Source: Crocosphaera chwakensis CCY0110 | GTDB taxonomy: Bacteria; Cyanobacteriota; Cyanobacteriia; Cyanobacteriales; Microcystaceae | DNA length: 64,000 nt | NCBI RefSeq assembly: GCF_000169335.1 | Contig: NZ_AAXW01000019.1 | Span: 1 to 64,000 of the forward strand | Reading direction: 5' to 3' | Shown here: in pieces, positions 1 through 9,000 of the stretch | Layout: each line of letters opens with the position of its first letter | Numbering within the stretch: the first letter of the stretch is position 1 | Program-made: the position numbers and the translations under genes | Notes under the pieces: model-generated | What the model was told of the DNA's origin: nothing | Seen by the model: only the letters and a program-made list of their open reading frames with translations | Databases searched by the model: none

Positions 1-1034
1 TGTCGTTTTCGTTGGCGATCGATGAGATTTCTAGCTTCTTCTCCTAACCGTTGGGATTGTAATAAGATATTATCAGCAATTAAGTCTTCTCCTTCTGCCC
101 TTAAAATAGCTGCTAAACGTTTAATTAAAGGAAGAATATCAGGAGACGGTTGTATGGTTTGACCTGTTTCTGATGCAAACGTTTGAGGATTAGCTGCAAC
201 GGAAATAACGTCTTGTTCGGGTATAAATGATTTAACTCTTTCTTTGAGTTTTTGGATGATTTGATTTTCTTCTTCTTCAGTGTAAAGATCCACTTTATTG
301 AAAACTAATAGCGATCGCTTACCAATATCTACCAAAATTTGTAAGGGTTTATATTCTGATTGTCTTAAATCATTATCCACTACAAATAAAAGTAAATCCG
401 CCTCAGTTGCCAATTGTCTGGCCAACTGTTCTCTTTCCGTTCCTTCTATTCCTGCTTCAAGGATACCAGGAGTATCGGTAATTAATATTTCTCTAGATAA
501 ACCTTTTAATTTGAGACAATAGGTTTCTCCTATTTTTGTGGTTCCCATCGTCGCTTGAACTTGACCGATAATTTCCCCTAATAAGGCATTAACTAAGGAT
601 GTTTTTCCTGCTGAACCTGTACCAAAAATAACAACTTTTAACTCCCCTCTCGTTAAATTTTCGGCAATTTCTTGAGAACGATTTAATAGGGCTTTTTGAG
701 CCACTTTATCTTGAATCGTTTCCAGTTGTCGACGAATTGCATTTAAGTTTTCTTGAGCAGCTTCTGTTTTTTGTTCAGGTAATTTGAGGTTAGTATAACG
801 CTTATTACGATGACGAGACGCTTTACGCGAAGAAAAGATATTAAAATAATAAATAAAGGCATAAATTAGCAGTCCTAATAGTCCCATAATTAGAAAAATG
901 AGAAAATTAGCTAATAGGGGAGCCGTAAAAGAAATTGATATATAAAGTCGATAAATAGAGTTAATTAACCAGATAATTAATCCAATAATTACACTTAAGC
1001 CAAGAATTAAAATAATTAAACGAGGAAGGGGCAT
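1..1034 (-). CDS. GTP-binding membrane protein, C-terminus cut off by the window edge
   Basis: The reading frame is open from an ATG at 1034 to the left edge, so about 344 residues are visible and the C-terminus is missing. Two hydrophobic segments near residues 5-25 and 45-65 suggest membrane anchoring. They are followed by a basic, helical linker and then a small-GTPase fold: G1 P-loop GTGSAGKTS, G3 DTPG and G4 NKVD are all present in the right order. The layout (membrane anchor followed by a TRAFAC-type GTPase) matches cyanobacterial Era/YcjX-like GTPases that often carry a DUF697 tail; that tail would lie outside the window and is not seen. The cellular role is not known from sequence. 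Divergence from the next gene is not relevant, because both lie on the minus strand. Confidence 0.8.
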   Translation of the reverse strand, partial: MPLPRLIILILGLSVIIGLIIWLINSIYRLYISISFTAPLLANFLIFLIMGLLGLLIYAFIYYFNIFSSRKASRHRNKRYTNLKLPEQKTEAAQENLNAIRRQLETIQDKVAQKALLNRSQEIAENLTRGELKVVIFGTGSAGKTSLVNALLGEIIGQVQATMGTTKIGETYCLKLKGLSREILITDTPGILEAGIEGTEREQLARQLATEADLLLFVVDNDLRQSEYKPLQILVDIGKRSLLVFNKVDLYTEEEENQIIQKLKERVKSFIPEQDVISVAANPQTFASETGQTIQPSPDILPLIKRLAAILRAEGEDLIADNILLQSQRLGEEARNLIDRQRKR

Positions 1035-1144
1035 AAAATAAGACCGACTAATTTATAATTGATGAAGTTAGTTGCTTATTTAGTTTAAATCTCTTCTGAT
1101 TTATCATTCTTTTTTATTATATAACAAGACTTAAGTTTTTTGTA

Positions 1145-2395
1145 TCAATAAGGAATCTCGATGATAAATTCGGTAATATCAGATGAGGTATTTTGAAGGG
1201 TTAACGTTCCTCCATGAGTATCCACAATTTCACGGGTTAATGATAGTCCCAAACCTGTTCCTTGTTGAAGGGGTTTAGTGGAAAAGAAGGGACGAAAAAT
1301 TTGGTTTTGAATATCTGAAGGAATGCCAATACCATTATCACGGATGTAGATTTTGATCTGATTTCCTAGATTTTCTGTTTTTAGCCACAGTTGAGGTCGA
1401 TATTCAATATTACTTTCAATACATTGTTGTTTACGTTTTTGCAGGGCATAAAAAGCATTGTCAATTAAATTAATAAAGGCACGACTCATTTTCCCACTAA
1501 TTAACATAATTGTGCCGATGGTTTGATCATAATCTTTATGTATTTGTATGTTACTGATATTATCCTCAGTATTCTTGCTTTTATAAACTAATTTTAAAGC
1601 TTGATCTAATAAGGCGTTCAAATAAGTCGGTTGTTTTTCTGTTCCATTACTTCTTGACTGGGATAACATATCTTTAATGACATTTTCTGCGCGTTGAGCA
1701 TTATTTGTGATGGTTAAAGCATTTTCTCGAAGCTCTCCTATCAGTTCATTAATATAATCTACTGTTGTTTCGTTAAGGTCAGATCCATTATTTTCAATCT
1801 CTTCTGAGAGATCATCAAGTAACTCAACAGAACCTTCTCCATAGTTTTTGACAAAATTGAGGGGATTTCTTAATTCATGAACAATTCCTGCGGTTAAAGC
1901 CCCTATTGTTGCTAATTTTTCTTGGTAAATTAATTGTTGTTGCGTTTTATTTAGTCTTTCTAGGGCTTCGGTAAGTTGCTGATTTTTTTGCTCAACGGTT
2001 TTAGATAAGTAACGTAACTGTAGATGGGTATTGATCCTTGCTATAACTTCTTCTGTTTCAAAGGGTTTGGTAATATAGTCAACCGCTCCTAAGGATAAAC
2101 CTCTGACCTTATCGATGGTATCTGAAAGGGCAGTCATAAAGATAATTGGAATATCTTTAGTTTCAGGGTTAGCTTTAAGTTGCTTACAAGTTTCAAAGCC
2201 GTCTATTTCTGGCATGAGAACATCTAATAAAATGAGTTCTGGGGGATCATTCGCTACCTGCTGTAAGGCCATTTTTCCATTAGTCGCCACAGCAATATCT
2301 AACCCTGCTTCGGTTAAAGTCGTAGCTAAAACTTTTAGATTTGTAGGCTTATCATCTACGATTAAAATGTGTTTTCTCGACAAGTCTAGAATCAT
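1145..2395 (-). CDS. Response regulator-histidine kinase (REC-HisKA-HATPase)
   Basis: This is a 416-residue soluble two-component protein. An N-terminal receiver domain spans residues 8-125, with phospho-acceptor Asp58 in LILLDVLMPEIDG and the conserved Lys110 (YITKPF). A coiled coil at about 130-165 leads to a phospho-acceptor helix with His173 in the motif VHELRNPLNF. The C-terminal ATPase domain shows the N box (INLIDNAFYAL), G1 (DNGIGIP) and G2 (GTGLGLSL). There are no membrane segments or extracytoplasmic sensor, so it probably receives its signal by phosphotransfer or protein contact. REC-first kinases of this type are common in cyanobacteria. The cognate output is unknown; the REC/GGDEF-EAL gene 590 bp away on the other strand is a possible partner (inference only). 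Confidence 0.9.
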   Translation of the reverse strand: MILDLSRKHILIVDDKPTNLKVLATTLTEAGLDIAVATNGKMALQQVANDPPELILLDVLMPEIDGFETCKQLKANPETKDIPIIFMTALSDTIDKVRGLSLGAVDYITKPFETEEVIARINTHLQLRYLSKTVEQKNQQLTEALERLNKTQQQLIYQEKLATIGALTAGIVHELRNPLNFVKNYGEGSVELLDDLSEEIENNGSDLNETTVDYINELIGELRENALTITNNAQRAENVIKDMLSQSRSNGTEKQPTYLNALLDQALKLVYKSKNTEDNISNIQIHKDYDQTIGTIMLISGKMSRAFINLIDNAFYALQKRKQQCIESNIEYRPQLWLKTENLGNQIKIYIRDNGIGIPSDIQNQIFRPFFSTKPLQQGTGLGLSLTREIVDTHGGTLTLQNTSSDITEFIIEIPY

Positions 2396-2988
2396 GAGTG
2401 AACAAAATTAAGAAATGTTAGGGTTAATTAATGAGAAAGTGAAATCTTAAGAAAATCAATAAAATATTTTTTTAAATCTTTCTGCTCTTATTAAAATTTA
2501 GATTTTGATTTTCATGATGGTATTTATAATAAATGGTTTTTCTCAATTAGGTTAGAATACTTGTCACAGTTTATAGAGATTAGGATCACAGAAACAATGA
2601 ATTTAAGCAATATAATCATAAAAAAATGAAAATGATTTCTATTTGAATTGTATCAAATTGCTAATTATTTTGGTTTTGAAAAAAGAGCAATATTCAGCAA
2701 ATTTACCTAAAACATCTCGTTCAATCTTGCTAAAACTTATCAATAAAATCCAGATCAACCCTTAATTCTTGATTGATTAATGTTATTTTGTTGAGTTGAC
2801 CGATCCATTTGATCCAACTTTTAAAAGTAAACTAATTTATCAGTGATAATACTGATAATTAAGAATAAATCTTTACAAAATGAGGAAAATTATGCTAAGT
2901 ATTTTCGATTCTTTTATTACTTTATTATTTTAATAGAGTATTATAATTAAGATTAGGTTAAAATGACTTTTTAAAAACGGGTAAAATT
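2396..2988. other. 593-bp AT-rich divergent intergenic region
   Basis: This region separates two divergently transcribed signalling genes, so it should hold promoters for both directions. No ORF with coding character, clear hairpin terminator, repeat or RNA gene is visible by eye. The base composition is strongly AT-rich, with many A and T runs. Confidence 0.5.
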
Positions 2989-3444
2989 ATGACAAAAATG
3001 AAGACAGATTCTTCCTTAACTCCCAAAATCTTAGTCGTGGATGATGAAATAGAATTAGAGCGTTTAATTAAACAACGTTTTAGGAAAAAAATTCGTGCCA
3101 AAGAATTTGATTTTGTCTTTGTTCATAATGGAGCAGAAGCCATTGAACATTTAACCGAAGAAGATCAAATTGATGTAGTTTTAACAGACATCAATATGCC
3201 AGAAATAGATGGCTTAACCCTCCTTGATTTATTACCCGATATTAACCAAACCCTTAAAGCAGTGGTGGTTTCAGCCTATAGTGATCTGAGTAACATTAGA
3301 ACTGCCATGAATCGTGGGGCTTTTGATTTTCTCACCAAACCTATTGACTTTCAAGATTTAGAAATTACTCTCAAAAAAACCTTACAATATGTTAGAAAAA
3401 TCAAAGAAACCCAAGAAAAATTAGAAAAAGCTCGGCTAAATTAG
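2989..3444 (+). CDS. Receiver domain, N-terminal part of a frameshifted REC-GGDEF-EAL protein
   Basis: The 151 residues form a complete receiver domain: acidic pair in VVDDE (residues 17-19), phospho-acceptor Asp67 in VLTDINMPEIDG, and Lys in FLTKPI. The domain is followed by the start of a coiled-coil linker. The frame ends at a TAG (3442-3444) in the middle of that linker. The -1 frame continues the linker and runs straight into a GGDEF domain (FHDALTNLPNR). Adding one base, for example in the A5 run at 3425-3429, would join the two parts into a 583-residue REC-GGDEF-EAL protein, a standard c-di-GMP signalling architecture. The REC part may therefore be a gene fragment, a stand-alone regulator made by truncation, or an artefact of one missing base. 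Confidence 0.85.
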   Translation: MTKMKTDSSLTPKILVVDDEIELERLIKQRFRKKIRAKEFDFVFVHNGAEAIEHLTEEDQIDVVLTDINMPEIDGLTLLDLLPDINQTLKAVVVSAYSDLSNIRTAMNRGAFDFLTKPIDFQDLEITLKKTLQYVRKIKETQEKLEKARLN

Positions 3445-3524
3445 AATACGATGCTTTTCACGACGCTTTAACCAATCTTCCCAACCGAGCTTGGTTTGTT
3501 AATTTACTCAAACGTAATATTCAG

Positions 3525-4739
3525 TTGTCTCAACGATATTCTCGTTATTCCTATGCAGTCTTATTTATTGATCTTGATCATTTTAAAGTTGTCAATGATA
3601 GTTTAGGTCATTCTGCTGGAGATGAATTGCTCAAACAAGTGGCTCAAACATTGCAAAATCATTTACGAGCTTCAGATACAGTCGCTCGTTTTGGCGGGGA
3701 TGAATTTGCCATTTTACTCGAAGAAGTAGAAGATATTCATGAAGTGATTCAAGTGACGCAACGTATTCAAGAAGCCTTGTCAGCCCCCTTTGAGTTAAAT
3801 AACTATGAAATTCGTCCAGGAGGTAGTATTGGCATTGCCCTGAGTGATAGTAATTATAAACATCCAGAAGAAATATTACGAGATGCGGATGCTGCCATGT
3901 ATCGTGCCAAAGCAGGGGGAAAAAACCGTTATGTGGTCTTTGATCCAACCATGCAAGCCAGCGTTTTAGAAAGATTAGCCTTAGAAACCGATCTACGCAG
4001 AGGGTTAGATTCTAATGAACTGTGCCTTCACTACCAGCCTATTTTTTCCTTGGCGGGGGATCAATTACAAGTTAGTAGCTTTGAAGCTTTAGCACGGTGG
4101 CAACATCCTGAACATGGTTGGATTTCTCCTGCAAAGTTTATTCCCCTTGCCGAAGAAACGGGATTAATTTCTCCTTTGGGGTTATTTGTTTTACAAGAAG
4201 CCTGTGATCAACTTAGGGTTTGGCAAAGTGAATTTGCCCATAATCTTTCATTGTCTATCAATGTTAATTTATCGGCAATTCAACTTAAACAAGTTGATTT
4301 AGTGAAGCAAATTAAAACCGTGTTAAAGAATACGAATATTGATCCTCGTTATTTAAAGTTAGAAATTACAGAAAGTTGTTTATTACAAAAAAATGGATCA
4401 TCAGTGGAATTATTACACAATCTTAAGGCTTTGGGGATTCAACTTTGCGTAGATGATTTTGGGGTGGGTTATTCATCTTTAAGTCGTTTACATGAGTTTC
4501 CCATTGATACTTTAAAGATTGATCGTTCTTTTCTCAGACGTACTGAAGAGGCAAAAAATTGGGAAACGGTTAAGTTAGTGATTGCTTTAGCTCATAGTTT
4601 AGGAATGACAGTGGTTGCAGAGGGTATCGAAACAGAAAAGCAATTAGAACAACTGAAAGTTTTAGGCTGTGAGTATGGTCAGGGATATTTATTTTCTCCC
4701 CCAGTTGATAACCAGGCAACAAAACAATTTTTTGAGTAA
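3525..4739 (+). CDS. GGDEF-EAL c-di-GMP cyclase/phosphodiesterase (C-terminal part, frame-shifted from REC)
   Basis: The start given is an internal TTG. The coding frame really extends back to about 3429, where it overlaps the end of the receiver frame in the -1 register, so no convincing independent start exists. The GGDEF domain has an intact active site (RFGGDEF, residues 55-61) and an inhibitory I-site RASD exactly five residues upstream. The EAL domain (about residues 155-404) has FEALAR, the ExLxE-type helix around KLEITES, and DDFGVGYSSL with the metal-binding Asp pair. Both catalytic halves look competent for synthesis and hydrolysis of cyclic di-GMP. The absence of decay elsewhere in 400 residues argues that the frameshift is recent, is bypassed, or is a sequencing error. 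A hairpin terminator follows 17 bases after the stop. Confidence 0.88.
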   Translation: MSQRYSRYSYAVLFIDLDHFKVVNDSLGHSAGDELLKQVAQTLQNHLRASDTVARFGGDEFAILLEEVEDIHEVIQVTQRIQEALSAPFELNNYEIRPGGSIGIALSDSNYKHPEEILRDADAAMYRAKAGGKNRYVVFDPTMQASVLERLALETDLRRGLDSNELCLHYQPIFSLAGDQLQVSSFEALARWQHPEHGWISPAKFIPLAEETGLISPLGLFVLQEACDQLRVWQSEFAHNLSLSINVNLSAIQLKQVDLVKQIKTVLKNTNIDPRYLKLEITESCLLQKNGSSVELLHNLKALGIQLCVDDFGVGYSSLSRLHEFPIDTLKIDRSFLRRTEEAKNWETVKLVIALAHSLGMTVVAEGIETEKQLEQLKVLGCEYGQGYLFSPPVDNQATKQFFE

Positions 4740-4756
4740 AATATCTTTCAACTTTT

Positions 4757-4779
4757 AAAACCCATTAACAATGGGTTTT
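4757..4779 (+). terminator. Hairpin terminator after the GGDEF-EAL gene
   Basis: Perfect 10-bp stem (AAAACCCATT / AATGGGTTTT) with a 3-base loop, 17 bases downstream of the stop. The 3' arm ends in TTTT. It could work on either strand, but only the plus-strand gene ends here. Confidence 0.6.
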
Positions 4780-4887
4780 AATCAAGCATTTCTGCTAAAA
4801 ATAAAATATTCTTATGATTTAAACAACACAAATTTTAAGGTTAAAAGTTAAACTAAAGATAGACAATGAAAATACAAATAAATCAGT

Positions 4888-6015
4888 ATGAGAGATCAAC
4901 CAGTTACCTTAGAAGGTTATCAACTCATTGAAGAAATTTATAATAGTCCCCGAACCCTTATTTATAGAGGTATATCAGAAGCAGACAAAAAACCTGTTAT
5001 TATTAAACTACTTCATCGAGACTTTCCTTCTTTTTCCGAATTAGTCAGATTTCGTCATCAATATACGATTACGAAACATCTCAATCTTTCAGGGATTGTC
5101 CGTCCCCTTCATTTACATCCCTATGGTAATGGTTTAGCAATGGTCATGGAAGATGAAGGATTAATCGCTTTAAAAGAATTTTGGAAACTAGAAAATAATA
5201 GTAACTTTTTAGCACAATTTTTAACCATTGCGATTCAACTAGCGAACATCCTCGATGACTTACATCAACAGAGAATTATTCACAAAGATATCAATCCTGC
5301 GAATATTTTAGTTCATCCTCAAAGCTTACAAATTAAACTCATTGATTTTAGTATTGCTTCTCAACTTCCTCAAGAATATATTCAACTACAACCTCCAACC
5401 AATTTAGAAGGAACTCTCGCTTATATTGCACCTGAACAAACAGGAAGAATGAACCGAGGGGTAGATTATCGCAGTGATTTTTATGCCTTGGGAGTGACCT
5501 TTTATGAGTTATTAACAGGGACGCTACCTTTTACTTCTCAAGACCCTGCTGAATTGGTTTATTCTCACTTAGCTAAATCCCCGATTCCTCCTCAGCAAAT
5601 TAATAATTCTATTCCTAAAATTCTTAGCAATCTGATTCTAAAATTAATGTCAAAAAACCCAGAAGAACGTTATCAAACTGCCTTTGGGTTACGGTATGAT
5701 TTAGAGAAAATTCAAGCAACCGAAAAAGAGATTAAACCCTTTACATTAGGCGCAAAAGATATCAGCGATCGCTTTATTATTTCTGAAAAATTGTATGGAA
5801 GAGAAACAGAAGTTAAAACTTTATTAGCTGCCTTTGACAGAATTACTCAATCTCAATCTTTTGCCAACATAGAATTAATGTTAGTGACAGGATTTTCTGG
5901 CATTGGAAAAACTGTCTTAGTCAATGAAATTCATAAGCCCATTTACGACAAAAGGGCTACTTTATTAAGGGAAAATATGAGCAATTGCAACGAAATATTC
6001 CTTTTTTTGCTTTAG
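4888..6015 (+). CDS. Ser/Thr protein kinase plus start of AAA ATPase, N-terminal part of a frameshifted giant kinase
   Basis: Residues 8-280 form a eukaryote-type protein kinase. The catalytic loop is IHKDINPAN, the DFG position reads DFS, and the activation segment contains GTLAYIAPEQTGRMNR, which is typical of cyanobacterial multisensor kinases. A short linker leads to a P-loop, GFSGIGKTVL (about residue 335), that opens an AAA/NTPase domain. After residue 356 (IYDKR) the frame becomes nonsense and stops. The -1 frame continues with G-Y-F-I-K-G-K and Q-L-Q-R-N-I-P, the expected next motifs of this family. Adding one G to the GGG run at 5954-5956 restores the usual K-R-G-Y-F sequence and fuses this part to the next gene, giving about 3,923 residues. 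As written, the kinase is separated from the rest of the ATPase and the sensor region. Confidence 0.85.
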   Translation: MRDQPVTLEGYQLIEEIYNSPRTLIYRGISEADKKPVIIKLLHRDFPSFSELVRFRHQYTITKHLNLSGIVRPLHLHPYGNGLAMVMEDEGLIALKEFWKLENNSNFLAQFLTIAIQLANILDDLHQQRIIHKDINPANILVHPQSLQIKLIDFSIASQLPQEYIQLQPPTNLEGTLAYIAPEQTGRMNRGVDYRSDFYALGVTFYELLTGTLPFTSQDPAELVYSHLAKSPIPPQQINNSIPKILSNLILKLMSKNPEERYQTAFGLRYDLEKIQATEKEIKPFTLGAKDISDRFIISEKLYGRETEVKTLLAAFDRITQSQSFANIELMLVTGFSGIGKTVLVNEIHKPIYDKRATLLRENMSNCNEIFLFLL

Positions 6016-9000
6016 TTCAAGCTCTAAAAAATTGGGTTGAACAATTAATGTCCCAAAGTCAACAACAATTAAAGCAGTGGAAACAGCAAATATTAGAAGC
6101 ATTAGGAGATAATGGACAAGTTCTTATCGATTTAATCCCTGAATTAGAACAAATTATCGGTCAGCAACCTGAAGCGATAGAATTAGTGGGAACAGCAGCC
6201 GAAAACCGCTTAAATCTATTATTCCAAAACTTAATTAAAGTGATTGCTACAAATGAGCATCCTTTAGTCATGTTTTTAGACGATTTGCAATGGATAGATG
6301 CAGCATCATTAAAATTATTTAAACACTTAATGAGTGAGTCGAAAGACTGTCATTTATTGTTAATTGGGGCGTATCGAGATAATGAAGTGTCGAACCTTCA
6401 TCCCTTAATGTTAGCCATAGAAGAGATAAAAAAAACTGAGATTACGATTAATACCATTATTTTAACTCCTTTATCCAAAACAGCGTTAAATCATCTCGTT
6501 GCTGACATCTTAAATTGTCCCAAACGAAAAGCTCAACCTTTAAGCAAATTAATTTATCAAATAACTCAAGGAAATCCCTTCTTTGCTACTCAATTATTAA
6601 AATCGTTTTATGAAGATGGATTGATTCAATTTAATTCATCGGAAAGAGGATGGGAAAGTAATTTAGCACAAATTAAACAGTTAACCACCAGTGATAATGT
6701 GGTGGACTTTATGGGCAAACAATTAGAAAAGTTACCTAAAGTCACTCAAAATATTTTAAAATCAGCTGCTTGTATTGGTAATCAATTTGAATTAAAAACC
6801 TTATCAATTATTAATCAAAAAACAGAACAAGAAACAGCTAACGATTTATGGATAGCTTTAGAAAAAGGGTTAATTTTGCCCATAACAGATACTTATAAAT
6901 TTTATCAAGATCGAGAGGTGATTTCTCAAGAATCCATTATTACTTCTTCAGTTACCACTTATAAATTTAGACACGATCGCATTCAACAGGCTGCTTATCA
7001 TCTTATCCCAGAGCATCAAAAAAAAGCTACTCATTTTCAGATTGGCCAGTGTTTATTAGTCAATCTTTCTTCTACTGAAATAGATAACCAAATCTTTGCC
7101 ATTGTTAATCAATTAAATTATGAAATTTCTCTGATTACTGAATCTGAAGAACGACAACAATTAAAACAATTAAATTTTCAAGCAGCTTGTAAAGCAAAAG
7201 AGGCGACTGCCTATGAAACAGCCCTCAATTACTTGAATAAAGGACTAGAACTATTACCCAATAATGCTTGGGAAACCGAATATGATTTGACTAAAAAATT
7301 ATATGAAGAAACAACAGAAGTTGCTTTTTTAAATAGTGATTTCCAGCAGATGGAGGCTTGTATTCAAATTGTTTTAGACCATACCAATACGGTTATGGAA
7401 AAAGCAAACGTTTATACTGTCAAATTGCAAGCCTATCAAATACAAGGACAACACAGTGAAGCGGTTATCCTAGGTCGTGAAATTTTGCAACAACTTGAGG
7501 TGTTCCTTCCTAATTCTGTCACCCCTTCAGAGATTTATCAACAAGTTGAAAATACCCTGGCAAGTTTAACAGATAGGGAAATTGAAGATTTACTCAACTT
7601 GCCCATGATGGACGATTCTAAAGCATCAACAGCAATGCAAATTATGGCGAGTCTTGTCCCTTCAGTTTATCATGCTGCTCCCTATTTATATCCCATTATT
7701 AGTTGTCAAGTAGTTTCTCTATGTTTTCAGTATGGAAATACTCTTTTATCAGCCCCAGGTTATGCGGATTTTGGCATTGTAGTTAGTGCCGTTTTAAATA
7801 AATTGGAAGAAGGTTATCAATTTGGACAGTTAGCATTAAAAATGCTGGAAAGATTACCCAGTAAAACTGTCCGAAGTATGACGATGTTTAAAGTAGCAGG
7901 ATTTCTTAGCTGTCATAAAGAACCGATTAAAAATACCCTTACTGCTTTAAAGAAATCTTACGAATTAGGGTTAGAGACAGGTGATATTCTTCACGCCACT
8001 GCATCTTTACGTTTTAAATTACTTTATGCTTATATCATCGGCACAGAAAACTTATCAAAACTATCAGCAGAAATTCAAGATGATTACAATAAGATTATTG
8101 CCAATAATAGCTTTATTCGTTGGGGAGCGATTATCAGCCAATCAATTCATAATTTAACAGAATTACGGCAGCACAGTTCAATCCATTTAACAGGACAATA
8201 TTGTCATGAAAAACAATTACTCCCTGCTCTGATTAAAGATAAAGATAACTTGTCAATTCATATCTTTTTTCTAAGTCAATTAATGCTTAGTTATTTATTG
8301 GGAAACCTATCAGAAGCGATTGACTATGCCCATCGAGCAGAAGAACATCTGAACGCAACAACAGGAATGTTATCTGTTCCCATATTTTACTACTATGATT
8401 CTTTATGTCGCTTAGCTCGTTATCAAACGACTGCAATATCTCGACAAAATGAATTACTACTAAAAGTCAATAAAAATCAAGAAAAATTGTATTATTATTG
8501 TCAATCTTCACCTATTAATTTCCAGCATAAATATAATTTAGTAGAAGCTGAAAAAAATAGAATTTTAGACAATAAAGCAGCAGCTATTGAATATTACGAT
8601 CTTGCTATTACTGAAGCCAAAAATAATAATCATCTTCAACACGAAGCTTTAGCCAATGAATTAGCTGCCAAATTTTATTTAGACTGGGGGAAGGAAAAAA
8701 TTGCTCAAGTTTATCTCATTGAAGCGTATGAAGGTTACAGTCGTTGGGGTGCTAAAGCCAAAGTTGAAGATTTAAAACAACGTTATCCTAATTTACTAAA
8801 TCCTGTTTTTAAGAGCGATCGCTCAATTCTTGAATTCACCAACAACACCTTAACCTTAACCCCAACAGATAGTTTTCGGTTATTAGATTGGTCGGCTCTA
8901 ATACAATCAGCACAAGCTATTTCCGAAGAACTTAATATTAACGTCTTAATCAAAAAATTAATTAACGTTATTTTAGAAAATTCAGGGAGTCAAAAATGTG

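Noticed and set aside
3360..3400. Slippery A-rich heptamer near 3370 as a programmed frameshift site
   Set aside because: The -1 frame meets a stop (TAG) at about 3396-3398, so slippage there could not reach the GGDEF frame; the shift must lie after it.
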